The position numbers and the translations under genes are program-made. The notes under the pieces are model-generated. The model saw only the letters and a list, made by a program, of their open reading frames with translations, was not told where the DNA came from and searched no databases. Source: Paracoccaceae bacterium (GTDB taxonomy: Bacteria > Pseudomonadota > Alphaproteobacteria > Rhodobacterales > Rhodobacteraceae). Taken from it: DNA of 22,953 bases. Shown one piece after another: positions 13,583 to 20,958 of the stretch. The stretch's first letter is position 1. The number at the start of each line of letters is the position of its first letter. The stretch covers positions 1-22,953 of the forward strand of contig PXDM01000546.1 in NCBI GenBank assembly GCA_003565055.1, given 5' to 3'.

Positions 13583-14907
13583 TGTCCTATGAGATGATCG
13601 CCGCGCTGATGTTCGGGTCCATGCTGATGGTCATGATGACGGGCCAGCGCATGTTCGGCGTGATCGGTTTTGTGGCCGTGGTCGCTGCGATTGCGCTCTG
13701 GGGCGAGCGGGGCGGGCATGATCTGGCCTTCGCGCAGACCATCAAGCTGATGAACTGGTTTCCGCTGATGACGTTGCCGATGTTCATCTTCATGGGCTAT
13801 GTACTTTCGGAATCACGTCTGGCCGATGACCTGTACCGCATGTTCCATGTCTGGTTCGGCCCGGTGCCGGGGGGCCTGGCGATTGGCACGATCCTGCTGA
13901 TGGAGTTGATCTCGGCGATGAACGGGCTGAGCGTCGCGGGCATGGCCATTGGCGCGACGATTGCGCTGCCGGAACTGCTGAAGCGCAACTATGACAAGCT
14001 GATGGTCACAGGGGTCATTCAGGCCGGATCGAGTTTGGGCATCCTTGTGCCGCCCTCGGTGGTGCTGGTGCTCTACGCGATGATCGCGCGCCAGCCGGTG
14101 ACGCATCTCTGGGCGGCGGGGCTTTTGCCGGGGCTGATGCTGGCGGGGCTCTTCATCGCCTATATCTGGCTGCGCTGCCGCATGAACCCCGCGCTCGGGC
14201 CGGTGATCGACCCCGAGGATCTGGCGCAGGTCACGCGGGCCGAGAAATACCGACTGCTGCTCGCCGGGCTGATGCCGCTGGGCATCTTTGCAGTGATGAT
14301 GGTCCCCTTCGTGCTGGGCTATACGCGGCTGGTCGAAAGCTCGGTCGTGGGCGCGCTGGCGGCGCTGGCCGTCAGCCTGGCCAAGGGGCGGATGAGTTGG
14401 GAGATCCTCGAGACCTGCACCAAGAAGACATTGGCGATTTCCTGCATGTTCCTGTGGATCATCCTCGCAGCGCTGGCCTTCGGGGCAGTGTTCGATGGCT
14501 TGCGCGCGGTGGATTTCGTGCGCGCGCTGTTCATGGAGAACCTCGGCCTCGGGCGGTGGGAAATCCTGATCCTGATGCAGATTTCCTTCATCCTGATGGG
14601 TATGTTCCTCGATGACACGGCGATGCTGGTGATTGTCGCGCCCCTCTATGTGCCCATCGTGCGGATGCTGGAATTCGATCTGATCTGGTACGGGGTGCTC
14701 TACACGATCACCTGCCAGATCGCCTATATGACGCCGCCCTTCGGCTATAACCTGTTCCTGATGCGCGCCATGGCCGGGGATCAGGTCAGTCTTGGCGATA
14801 TCTACCGCTCGATCATCCCCTTTGTGGGGGTGATGATTCTGGGCCTCGGCCTTGTGATGGCCTTCCCGCAGATCGCGCTCTGGCTGCCGGGGGTGCTGTT
14901 CCCGTGA
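13582..14907 (+). CDS. TRAP transporter large permease subunit (DctM-like)
   Basis: A 441-aa integral membrane protein with about a dozen hydrophobic segments, the ion-coupled channel subunit of the TRAP transporter. Characteristic stretches are MELISAMNGLSVAGMAIGAT, QAGSSLGILVPPSVVLVLYA, and the C-terminal MFLDDTAMLVIVAPLYVPIV followed by TPPFGYNLFLMRA. The start at 13582 overlaps the small-subunit stop by one base; a longer frame back to 13447 runs inside the small-subunit gene and is not used. These systems use a sodium or proton gradient rather than ATP. The binding-protein gene follows after 61 bp. Confidence 0.94.
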   Translation: MSYEMIAALMFGSMLMVMMTGQRMFGVIGFVAVVAAIALWGERGGHDLAFAQTIKLMNWFPLMTLPMFIFMGYVLSESRLADDLYRMFHVWFGPVPGGLAIGTILLMELISAMNGLSVAGMAIGATIALPELLKRNYDKLMVTGVIQAGSSLGILVPPSVVLVLYAMIARQPVTHLWAAGLLPGLMLAGLFIAYIWLRCRMNPALGPVIDPEDLAQVTRAEKYRLLLAGLMPLGIFAVMMVPFVLGYTRLVESSVVGALAALAVSLAKGRMSWEILETCTKKTLAISCMFLWIILAALAFGAVFDGLRAVDFVRALFMENLGLGRWEILILMQISFILMGMFLDDTAMLVIVAPLYVPIVRMLEFDLIWYGVLYTITCQIAYMTPPFGYNLFLMRAMAGDQVSLGDIYRSIIPFVGVMILGLGLVMAFPQIALWLPGVLFP

Positions 14908-14968
14908 AACTCCCCAACGAGCGCGGAGCAACCGCGCCTTCTCAACCCCAACCGGAAGGAAGATGACC

Positions 14969-16006
14969 ATGACCACGACAAGACGGAAGTTCCTGACCAC
15001 CGGCGCGCTGGGTGGCGCTGCGGCGCTGGCTGCACCTGCCGTGCATGCGCAATCCCCGATCCGCTGGCGGCTGCAAACCTATGCGGGCGCAGCACTGGGC
15101 GCGCAGGTGGCCAAACCCGCTATCGACATGTTCAACGCCATCGCGGGCGATGAGATGCAGATCGACCTGTTTTACGCCGACCAGCTTGTGCCGACCGAAG
15201 AGCTGTTTCAGGCCATGCAGCGCGGCACGATTGATGCGGTGCAATCTGATGATGACAGCATGGCCTCGCCGACCGAGGTCACGGTTTTCGGCGGCTATTT
15301 CCCCTTCGCGAGCCGCTTCTCGCTCGATGTGCCCGCACTATTCGATGATTGGGGGCTGAATGAAATCTGGGCCGAGGAATATGCGAAAGTGGGGGTCAAG
15401 CATATCTCGGCAGGCTCGTGGGATCCGTGCCATTTCATCACCTCGTCGCCCATCACATCGCTCGCTGATCTGGAAGGCAAGCGGGTCTTCACCTTCCCGA
15501 CGGCTGGCCGCTTCCTGTCGCAATTCGGCGTCGTGCCGGTGACTGTGCCCTGGGAAGATGTGGAAATCGCGCTCCAGACGCGCGAGATCGACGGGGTGGC
15601 CTGGTGCGGGATCACTGAAGCCTATGAGGTCGGCTGGGCCGATATTTGCAGCCATTTCCTGACCAACAACATCTCAGGCGCATGGATCGGGCATTTCTTC
15701 GCCAATATGGACCGCTGGAACGAATTGCCCGAACATCTGCAAAAGCTGATGGCGACCTGTTTCGAGCAGTCGCATTACTACCGCCAGCACTGGTATTGGG
15801 CCGGGGAAGCGCGGCTCAGGACAGAGGGCGACAAGCTGGAGCTGACGTCGATCGCGGATGAGGAATGGGCCACGGTGGAGACAGCGGCGCGCGCGTTCTG
15901 GGAAGAGATTGCGGCGGAATCCGAGACCAAGGCGAAGGTGGTGGAGATTTTCCGCAACTACAACGCCGCGATGGACAAGGCCGGGCGGCCCTATCGCAAT
16001 ATCTGA
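14969..16006 (+). CDS. TRAP transporter solute-binding protein (DctP-like)
   Basis: A 345-aa exported binding protein. The N-terminus TTTRRKFLTTGALGGAAALA is a twin-arginine-type signal, with cleavage probably after VHAQ. Family features include FYADQLVPTEELFQAMQRGT and VTVPWEDVEIALQTREIDGV. The ATG at 14969 has GGAAGGA 8 nt upstream; the in-frame ATG at 14963 would have only 2 nt spacing. In many TRAP binding proteins the segment after the 'DLKG' turn contains an arginine that pairs with a substrate carboxylate; here the aligned position appears to be phenylalanine (DLEGKRVFTF, Phe174), although Arg180 in AGRF could substitute. This suggests a ligand other than a simple organic acid. It closes the transporter part of the operon. 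Confidence 0.92.
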   Translation: MTTTRRKFLTTGALGGAAALAAPAVHAQSPIRWRLQTYAGAALGAQVAKPAIDMFNAIAGDEMQIDLFYADQLVPTEELFQAMQRGTIDAVQSDDDSMASPTEVTVFGGYFPFASRFSLDVPALFDDWGLNEIWAEEYAKVGVKHISAGSWDPCHFITSSPITSLADLEGKRVFTFPTAGRFLSQFGVVPVTVPWEDVEIALQTREIDGVAWCGITEAYEVGWADICSHFLTNNISGAWIGHFFANMDRWNELPEHLQKLMATCFEQSHYYRQHWYWAGEARLRTEGDKLELTSIADEEWATVETAARAFWEEIAAESETKAKVVEIFRNYNAAMDKAGRPYRNI

Positions 16007-16014
16007 GCGGAAGG

Positions 16015-16070
16015 CCGGGGGGCATTCTGCCCCCCGGACCCCCCTGAGGATATTTGAACAAAGATGAATG
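16015..16070 (+). terminator. GC hairpin with Rhodobacterales-type intergenic element, copy 1
   Basis: CCGGGGGGC (16015-16023) and GCCCCCCGG (16029-16037) form a perfect 9-bp stem with loop ATTCT, followed by ACCCCCCTGAGGATATTT and GAACAAAGATGAATG. It begins 8 bp after the binding-protein stop and ends just before the ligase gene. I associate this hairpin-plus-ATATTT-plus-GATGAAT layout with a dispersed element common after genes in Rhodobacterales. It may attenuate or end transcription between transporter and enzymes. Confidence 0.65.
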
Positions 16071-16086
16071 AGGGAGACGGGGGACA

Positions 16087-17442
16087 ATGACGCTGGAAGA
16101 GTTGCGCGCGGCTTTTGAGGCAGGCGAGATCGATACGGTGCTGGTGGCAGCACCCGACATGCAGGGGCGTTTGATGGGCAAGCGTTTTCACGCCGCGCAT
16201 TTTCTGGCCTCTGGCCATGAGGAGACGCATTGCTGCAATTACCTGCTGGCGACCGATATGGAGATGCTGACGGTCGAGGGCTATGCCTCGACCAGTTGGG
16301 CGAAAGGCTATGGCGATTATGTGATGAAGCCGGATTTGGCGACGCTGCGGCCTGTGCCGTGGTTGCCCGGCACGGCGCTGGTGCTGTGCGATCTGCTCGA
16401 TCACCACACGCATGAGGAAATTGCGGTCTCCCCGCGCGCGATCCTGAAGCGGCAGGTCGCGCGGGCGCGGGAGATGGGCTATATCGCGATGGCCGCGACG
16501 GAGCTGGAGTTCTTCATCTTTGAGCAGAGTTATGAGCGCCTGCGCGATGAAGGTGCGGAGGTGCTGACGCCGATCTCGGGCTATAACGAGGATTACCATC
16601 TGTTCCAGACCTCCAAGGAAGAGGGGCTGATGCGCGCGCTTCGCAACGGGCTTTATGGCGCGGGCATCCCGGTCGAGAATTCCAAGGGCGAGGCCGAAGC
16701 GGGGCAGGCGGAGATCAATATCCGCTATGCCGAGATGCTGGAGACAGCGGATTTCCATGTGATCACCAAGCAGGCGACCAAGGAAATCGCGCATGGGCTT
16801 GGCAAGTCGGTCACCTTCATGGCGAAATATGACCATCGCCGTGCTGGATCGTCGAGCCATGTGCATCAGTCGCTCTGGACGCTCGACGGTGCTCCGGCGT
16901 TTCTGGACGCGGATGCGGAATATGGCATGTCCCGCGTGATGCGGCAGTTCATGGCAGGCCAGCTGGCCCATGCGCGCGAAATCACGGCGCTGCTTGCCCC
17001 GAATGTGAACAGCTACAAGCGTTTCTGCGTGGGGATGTTCGCGCCCACCAAGGCGGTCTGGTCGCTCGACAATCGCACTGCCGGATTCCGCGTCTGTGGG
17101 GATGGCACCAAAGCCGTGCGGGTGGAATGTCGGATCGGTGGGGCGGATCTGAACCCTTATCTCGCATGTGCAGGGCTCTTGGCCGCCGGGCTTGCGGGTC
17201 TGGAGGCCGGGCTGGAGCTGGAGCCGGAAATGCGCGGCGACAGCTATCAGAATGCAGGCGCGCGCGAGATCCCGAAGACCCTGCGCGATGCAGCGGATCT
17301 GCTGGAGGGCTCGGCCATGCTGCGCGCGGCGTTCGGCGATACCGTCGTCGATCATTACGCCCGCGCCGCACGCTGGGAGATCGAAGAGCATGACCGCGTG
17401 GTGACGGATTGGGAGCGCAAGCGGCTTATTGAGCGGGGCTGA
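16087..17442 (+). CDS. Glutamine synthetase family ligase (gamma-glutamyl-amide synthetase type)
   Basis: A 451-aa cytosolic ATP-dependent ligase. Glutamine-synthetase catalytic elements are present: TELEFFIF (138-145) and SKGEAEAGQAEI (199-210) with metal-binding glutamates, SHVHQS (257-262) with the nucleotide/metal histidine, NSYKRF (308-313), DNRTAGFRV (328-336) with the phosphate arginine, and RVECRI (345-350). The regulatory adenylylation tyrosine region of GlnA is absent, as in PuuA, IpuC and GlnA4-like enzymes that join glutamate to amines rather than ammonia. Position beside an aldehyde dehydrogenase, alcohol dehydrogenase and amidohydrolase supports a catabolic gamma-glutamylation role. 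Substrate amine is not readable from sequence. A G-rich stretch (16079-16083) lies before the ATG. Confidence 0.9.
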   Translation: MTLEELRAAFEAGEIDTVLVAAPDMQGRLMGKRFHAAHFLASGHEETHCCNYLLATDMEMLTVEGYASTSWAKGYGDYVMKPDLATLRPVPWLPGTALVLCDLLDHHTHEEIAVSPRAILKRQVARAREMGYIAMAATELEFFIFEQSYERLRDEGAEVLTPISGYNEDYHLFQTSKEEGLMRALRNGLYGAGIPVENSKGEAEAGQAEINIRYAEMLETADFHVITKQATKEIAHGLGKSVTFMAKYDHRRAGSSSHVHQSLWTLDGAPAFLDADAEYGMSRVMRQFMAGQLAHAREITALLAPNVNSYKRFCVGMFAPTKAVWSLDNRTAGFRVCGDGTKAVRVECRIGGADLNPYLACAGLLAAGLAGLEAGLELEPEMRGDSYQNAGAREIPKTLRDAADLLEGSAMLRAAFGDTVVDHYARAARWEIEEHDRVVTDWERKRLIERG

Positions 17443-17512
17443 GGGGCGCTGCCCCTCTTGGCCTGCGGCCAATTCACCCCGGAGTATTTCTGGCAAGAAA
17501 ATGATGAATGAT
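17441..17512 (+). terminator. Tandem hairpins with Rhodobacterales-type intergenic element, copy 2
   Basis: Two small perfect hairpins follow each other: GAGGGGC/GCCCCTC (17441-17457, overlapping the ligase stop) and TTGGCC/GGCCAA (17458-17472). Then comes CACCCCGGAGTATTTCTGGC and AAGAAAATGATGAATG. The tail resembles copy 1 after the TRAP binding-protein gene. Like copy 1 it separates two genes that otherwise look cotranscribed, so it may lower rather than stop downstream expression. Confidence 0.6.
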
Positions 17513-17523
17513 CAGGAGAAGAG

Positions 17524-18903
17524 ATGACGAAGATCAGTCTGATCTCGCCCGTGGACGGGTCCGTTTATGCCGAACGCGCGGTCATCCCGCTCGCGGCGGC
17601 GAAGGAGGCCGTGGCCGAAGCCCGTGCAGCACAGAAAAGCTGGGCCGCCTTGCCACTGGCCGAGCGGATCGCGACCGTGATGGCGGGGATTGACGCGCTG
17701 GAGGCGAAAACGCCCGAGATCGTGCCGGAACTCGCCTGGCAGATGGGGCGGCCTGTGCGCTATGGCGGTGAATTTGGCGGGGTGCGCGAGCGCGCTTCCT
17801 ACATGGCGCAGATCGCCCCCGAGGCGCTGGCTGATGAGGTCATCGAGGAGACGGCCAAGGCCACGCGGCTGCTGGCGCGTGAGCCGCAAGGCGTCGTTTT
17901 CGTGATCGCGCCGTGGAATTACCCGTTCCTCACGGCGATCAACACGATTGTTCCGGCCCTGATCGCCGGGAATGCCGTGGTGCTGAAACATGCAAGTCAG
18001 ACCCTGCTGGCAGGCGAGCGCCTCGCGGATGCCTTTGCGCAGGCGGGCCTGCCAGCGGGCGTGTTCCGGAACATCGTGCTCGATCATGCGGGCACTGAGG
18101 CGTTGATCCGCGCGCGGGCCTTCGATTTCGTCAATTTCACCGGATCGGTGGGCGGTGGTCGCGCGATTGAAGCAGCGGCGGCGGGCACGTTCTGCGGCAC
18201 TGGTCTGGAACTCGGCGGCAAGGATCCGGGCTATGTGCGCGCTGATGCGGATCTCGACGCGGCTGTTGACGGGCTGATGGATGGGGCGATGTTCAATTCG
18301 GGGCAATGCTGCTGCGGGATCGAGCGGATTTATGTGCATGAGACGCTGTTTGATGCCTTTGTCGAAAAGGCCGTTTCTTGGGTGCGCGGACAGCGCCTCG
18401 GCAATCCGCTCGACCCCGAGACGACCCTCGGGCCGATGGCCCATGCGCGGTTCGCGACCGTCGTGCGCCGTCAGATCGCGGAGGCTGTGGCGGCAGGTGC
18501 GCGGCCACTGATTGAGCCGGCAGAGTTTCCAGCCGATGATGGCGGGGCCTATCTCGCGCCGCAAATCCTGATTGATGTCACGCATGACATGGCGGTGATG
18601 CGCGAGGAGAGTTTCGGGCCTGTCGTCGGGATCATGCCAGTCCGGGATGACGCGGAGGCGATCAGGCTGATGAATGATTGCGACTACGGGTTGACGGCTT
18701 CGATCTGGACGCGCGACGCCGCGCAGGCCCGCGCGATCGGGGCGCAGCTGGAGACCGGCACGGTGATGATGAACCGCTGCGATTACGTGGATCCGGCGCT
18801 GTGCTGGACCGGCTGCAAGGATACGGGGCGCGGCGCGGCGCTCTCGACCCTGGGCTATCATGCGCTGACACGCGTCAAATCCTATCATCTGAAAAAGGCC
18901 TGA
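17524..18903 (+). CDS. NAD(P)-dependent aldehyde dehydrogenase
   Basis: A 459-aa aldehyde dehydrogenase superfamily enzyme oxidising an aldehyde to its acid. Motifs: PWNYP (130-134), FTGSVGGG (205-212) in the cofactor fold, general-base Glu229 in ELGGKDP (229-235), and the catalytic cysteine in GQCCCG (260-265, most likely the middle Cys263). AGGAG at 14514 offset style spacing is good: the box is at 17514-17518, six bases from the ATG. It sits between the glutamine-synthetase-like ligase and an iron-type alcohol dehydrogenase (3-bp gap), so the pair probably performs consecutive oxidation of one alcohol. PuuC-like oxidation of a gamma-glutamyl aldehyde is a plausible role, not proven. Confidence 0.93.
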   Translation: MTKISLISPVDGSVYAERAVIPLAAAKEAVAEARAAQKSWAALPLAERIATVMAGIDALEAKTPEIVPELAWQMGRPVRYGGEFGGVRERASYMAQIAPEALADEVIEETAKATRLLAREPQGVVFVIAPWNYPFLTAINTIVPALIAGNAVVLKHASQTLLAGERLADAFAQAGLPAGVFRNIVLDHAGTEALIRARAFDFVNFTGSVGGGRAIEAAAAGTFCGTGLELGGKDPGYVRADADLDAAVDGLMDGAMFNSGQCCCGIERIYVHETLFDAFVEKAVSWVRGQRLGNPLDPETTLGPMAHARFATVVRRQIAEAVAAGARPLIEPAEFPADDGGAYLAPQILIDVTHDMAVMREESFGPVVGIMPVRDDAEAIRLMNDCDYGLTASIWTRDAAQARAIGAQLETGTVMMNRCDYVDPALCWTGCKDTGRGAALSTLGYHALTRVKSYHLKKA

Positions 18904-18906
18904 GCC

Positions 18907-20052
18907 ATGGAACTGACTGCAAACTGGAGCTATCCGACCACGATCAAATTCGGCGCAGGGCGCATCTCGGAACTCGCCGCACAGTGCAAGGCGGTCGGCA
19001 TGGCGCGCCCGCTTCTGGTCACTGACCGCGCGCTGGCCGCCCTGCCGATCACCGCGCAGGCGCTGGATATTCTGGAGGCGGCAGGACTGGGGCGCGCGCT
19101 CTTCAGCGAGGTCGACCCCAACCCGACCGAGGCCAATATGCAGGCCGGGCTACAGGTCTACCGCGCCGGTGGGCATGACGGAGTGGTGGCCTTTGGCGGC
19201 GGCTCGGCGCTTGATCTGGGCAAGATGATCGCATTGATGGTCGATCAGCCGGTGAGCGTCTGGGAGCTGGAAGACGTGGGCGACTGGTGGACCCGCGCCA
19301 CGCCCGACACCATCGCACCGATCATTGCTGTGCCGACGACGGCAGGCACGGGCTCGGAAGTGGGGCGCGCGGGGGTGTTGACCGACAGCACCACGCATCG
19401 CAAGAAGATCATCTTTCACCCCAAACTGATGCCCGCTGTCACGATCTGCGACCCCGCGCTCACGGTCGGGATGCCGCCCTTCATCACGGCGGGCACGGGT
19501 ATGGATGCTTTCGCCCATTGCCTCGAAGCCTATTGCAGCCCGCATTACCATCCGATGTCGCAAGGGATCGCGCTTGAAGGGATGCGGCTGGTGCTCGACT
19601 ACCTGCCGCGCGCCTATTCTGCCCCGGAGGATCTGGAGGCCCGCGCGCAGATGATGTCGGCGGCCGCCATGGGGGCTGTGGCCTTCCAGAAGGGGCTCGG
19701 CGCGATTCACAGCCTCAGCCACCCAGTCGGCGCAGTCTATAACACACATCACGGCACCACCAATGCGGTGGTCATGCCGATGGTCCTGCAATTCAACCGC
19801 CCCGCAATCGAGGCCCGGATCGCCCGCGCGGCCCAGTATCTGCAGATCGCGGGCGGGTTTGACGGCTTTGCCGCCTATGTGCTTGAGCTGCGCGCGTCAC
19901 TCTCCATCCCGGCCACTCTGAGCGAGATGGGGGTGGAGGCCAGCCGGTTGGACGACTTGACCGAAATGGCGCTGCTCGATCCGTCCTGCGGGGGGAATCC
20001 CATCGAGATGACGCGCGACAATACGCGCGCGCTCTTCGAGGCCTGCATGTAG
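18907..20052 (+). CDS. Iron-containing (group III) alcohol dehydrogenase
   Basis: A 381-aa metal-dependent alcohol dehydrogenase. The cofactor motif GGGSALDLGK (97-106), PTTAGTGSE (143-151), and the four metal ligands expected for the family are present: Asp200 and His204 (GMDAFAH), His268 (GAIHSLSHP) and His282 (NTHHG). Family members oxidise diols, glycerol-like or amino-alcohol-like substrates, or reduce aldehydes. The start is 3 bp after the aldehyde dehydrogenase stop, so the two enzymes are tightly coupled. In this operon it would supply the aldehyde that the preceding enzyme oxidises. It is the last gene of the operon, about 320 bp before the hairpin at 20373. Confidence 0.93.
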   Translation: MELTANWSYPTTIKFGAGRISELAAQCKAVGMARPLLVTDRALAALPITAQALDILEAAGLGRALFSEVDPNPTEANMQAGLQVYRAGGHDGVVAFGGGSALDLGKMIALMVDQPVSVWELEDVGDWWTRATPDTIAPIIAVPTTAGTGSEVGRAGVLTDSTTHRKKIIFHPKLMPAVTICDPALTVGMPPFITAGTGMDAFAHCLEAYCSPHYHPMSQGIALEGMRLVLDYLPRAYSAPEDLEARAQMMSAAAMGAVAFQKGLGAIHSLSHPVGAVYNTHHGTTNAVVMPMVLQFNRPAIEARIARAAQYLQIAGGFDGFAAYVLELRASLSIPATLSEMGVEASRLDDLTEMALLDPSCGGNPIEMTRDNTRALFEACM

Positions 20053-20372
20053 AGCGCAGCACGTCTCCGTGTTCAGCCTCTGCGGCCACGATAGCCCAGA
20101 TTCACCGACCATCCGCGCGCCCATCTGGCACCCTGAGACAGACAAGATCGCGCCCGAACCGTCTGCGAAGGCTGTTCGGGACGCCCTGCGTTCGGCAGTC
20201 GCGTCGCTGCAGAGAGGGAGAGCTACCGGCGTCGGGCCCATGATCACAATCATTGCAGTGACGATTCTGAGGGCGTCAAAGCAACCGCCCGAGTGCTCGG
20301 GCATCACCCGTCATGTGGGCCATGATGTTGCGATTTTTTGTGACGAATTCAGCGACCCATGACTGTCTTTTT
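20053..20372. other. Gene-free stretch between convergent operons
   Basis: About 320 bp with no reading frame that has both a credible ribosome-binding site and family-like sequence. A 97-codon plus-strand frame (20069-20362) and a minus-strand frame across it show neither. It includes a GC hairpin GCCCGA/TCGGGC around GTGC (20287-20302), which could stop the dehydrogenase transcript. No insertion-sequence ends were seen. Confidence 0.5.
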
Positions 20373-20403
20373 GCGGCGATGATCACCAAAATGATCACGC
20401 CGC
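20373..20403. terminator. Bidirectional hairpin overlapping the redoxin stop codon
   Basis: GCGGCG, one bulged A, and TGATCA (20373-20385) pair with TGATCA and CGCCGC (20392-20403) around the loop CCAAAA, a 12-bp stem. Plus-strand transcription then meets a short TTT. The minus-strand gene's stop codon (TGA, 20397-20395) lies inside the stem. It separates convergent operons and probably serves both; the U-tracts are short. Confidence 0.55.
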
Positions 20404-20949
20404 TTTCCACTTGATCGAACAGCCGATGCTCGCCACCTGATCGCGGGGCCCTTCGCCGGTCTGCGCGATCTGCATCATCGCCTCGAACAGGTCTCGCCGC
20501 GCATCCGGCGGGCCGGGATTGCGGCCAGAGGCATCAATCCGCCCGCGATACTGCAATTCCCCGGCGGCATTCAGCCCGAAGAAATCCGGCGTGCAGCCCG
20601 CCCCCCAAGCACGCGCGACCTCTTGCGTCTCGTCATGCAGATAGGGGAAGGGAAAGCCCTCGGCCTCGGCCAGCGCCTTCATCTTCGGGAAACTGTCCGC
20701 CGGGTAGCTCTGCGCATCATTGGCGCAGATCGCCGCCACCCCGATCCCATGCGACGCAAGATCCCGCGCGTCGCGGATGATCCGGTCGAGCACCGCCAGC
20801 ACATAGGGGCAATGATTGCAGATGAACATGACCAGCGTGCCTTTGGGGCCTGCGACATCTGACAGGCTATAGGTCTGGCCATCGGTCGCGGGCAGCGTGA
20901 AGCCCGGCGCTTTCCAGCCGAAATCGCAGACAGGGGGCGTGGCGGCCAT
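20395..20949 (-). CDS. Thioredoxin-fold (AhpC/TSA-like) protein
   Basis: A 184-aa thioredoxin-superfamily protein. It starts with the redoxin pattern APGFTLPATDGQTYSLSDV, then GTLVMFICNHCPYV with a CNHC pair (Cys44 and Cys47), and the cis-proline loop GCTPDFFGL. It has no signal peptide, so it is likely cytosolic, with a thiol-disulfide or peroxide-related role. It lies 9 bp after xylA in the same direction, so it is probably in the xylBA transcript, an unexpected partner for sugar genes. Known relatives of this CNHCPYV group are mostly uncharacterised. Confidence 0.88.
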   Translation of the reverse strand: MAATPPVCDFGWKAPGFTLPATDGQTYSLSDVAGPKGTLVMFICNHCPYVLAVLDRIIRDARDLASHGIGVAAICANDAQSYPADSFPKMKALAEAEGFPFPYLHDETQEVARAWGAGCTPDFFGLNAAGELQYRGRIDASGRNPGPPDARRDLFEAMMQIAQTGEGPRDQVASIGCSIKWKAA

Positions 20950-20958
20950 GATCTCTTC

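Noticed and set aside
13813..15000. A 395-codon minus-strand open frame opposite the TRAP large subunit
   Set aside because: Histidine/glutamine/arginine-rich translation that is the antisense of hydrophobic codons, not a real protein.
15991..17496. A 501-codon minus-strand open frame opposite the glutamine-synthetase-like gene
   Set aside because: No family-like sequence, arginine/histidine-rich, and fully opposite a clear ligase gene.
17512..18888. A 458-codon minus-strand open frame opposite the aldehyde dehydrogenase
   Set aside because: Antisense shadow of a gene with complete catalytic motifs.
20069..20362. A 97-codon plus-strand frame in the gap after the alcohol dehydrogenase
   Set aside because: GTG start without ribosome-binding site, no domain-like pattern, and an equally open opposite strand.
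20053..20400. Possible insertion-sequence remnant in the convergent gap
   Set aside because: Some fragments looked vaguely transposase-like on the minus strand, but there are no terminal inverted repeats, target duplications or recognisable DDE motifs.
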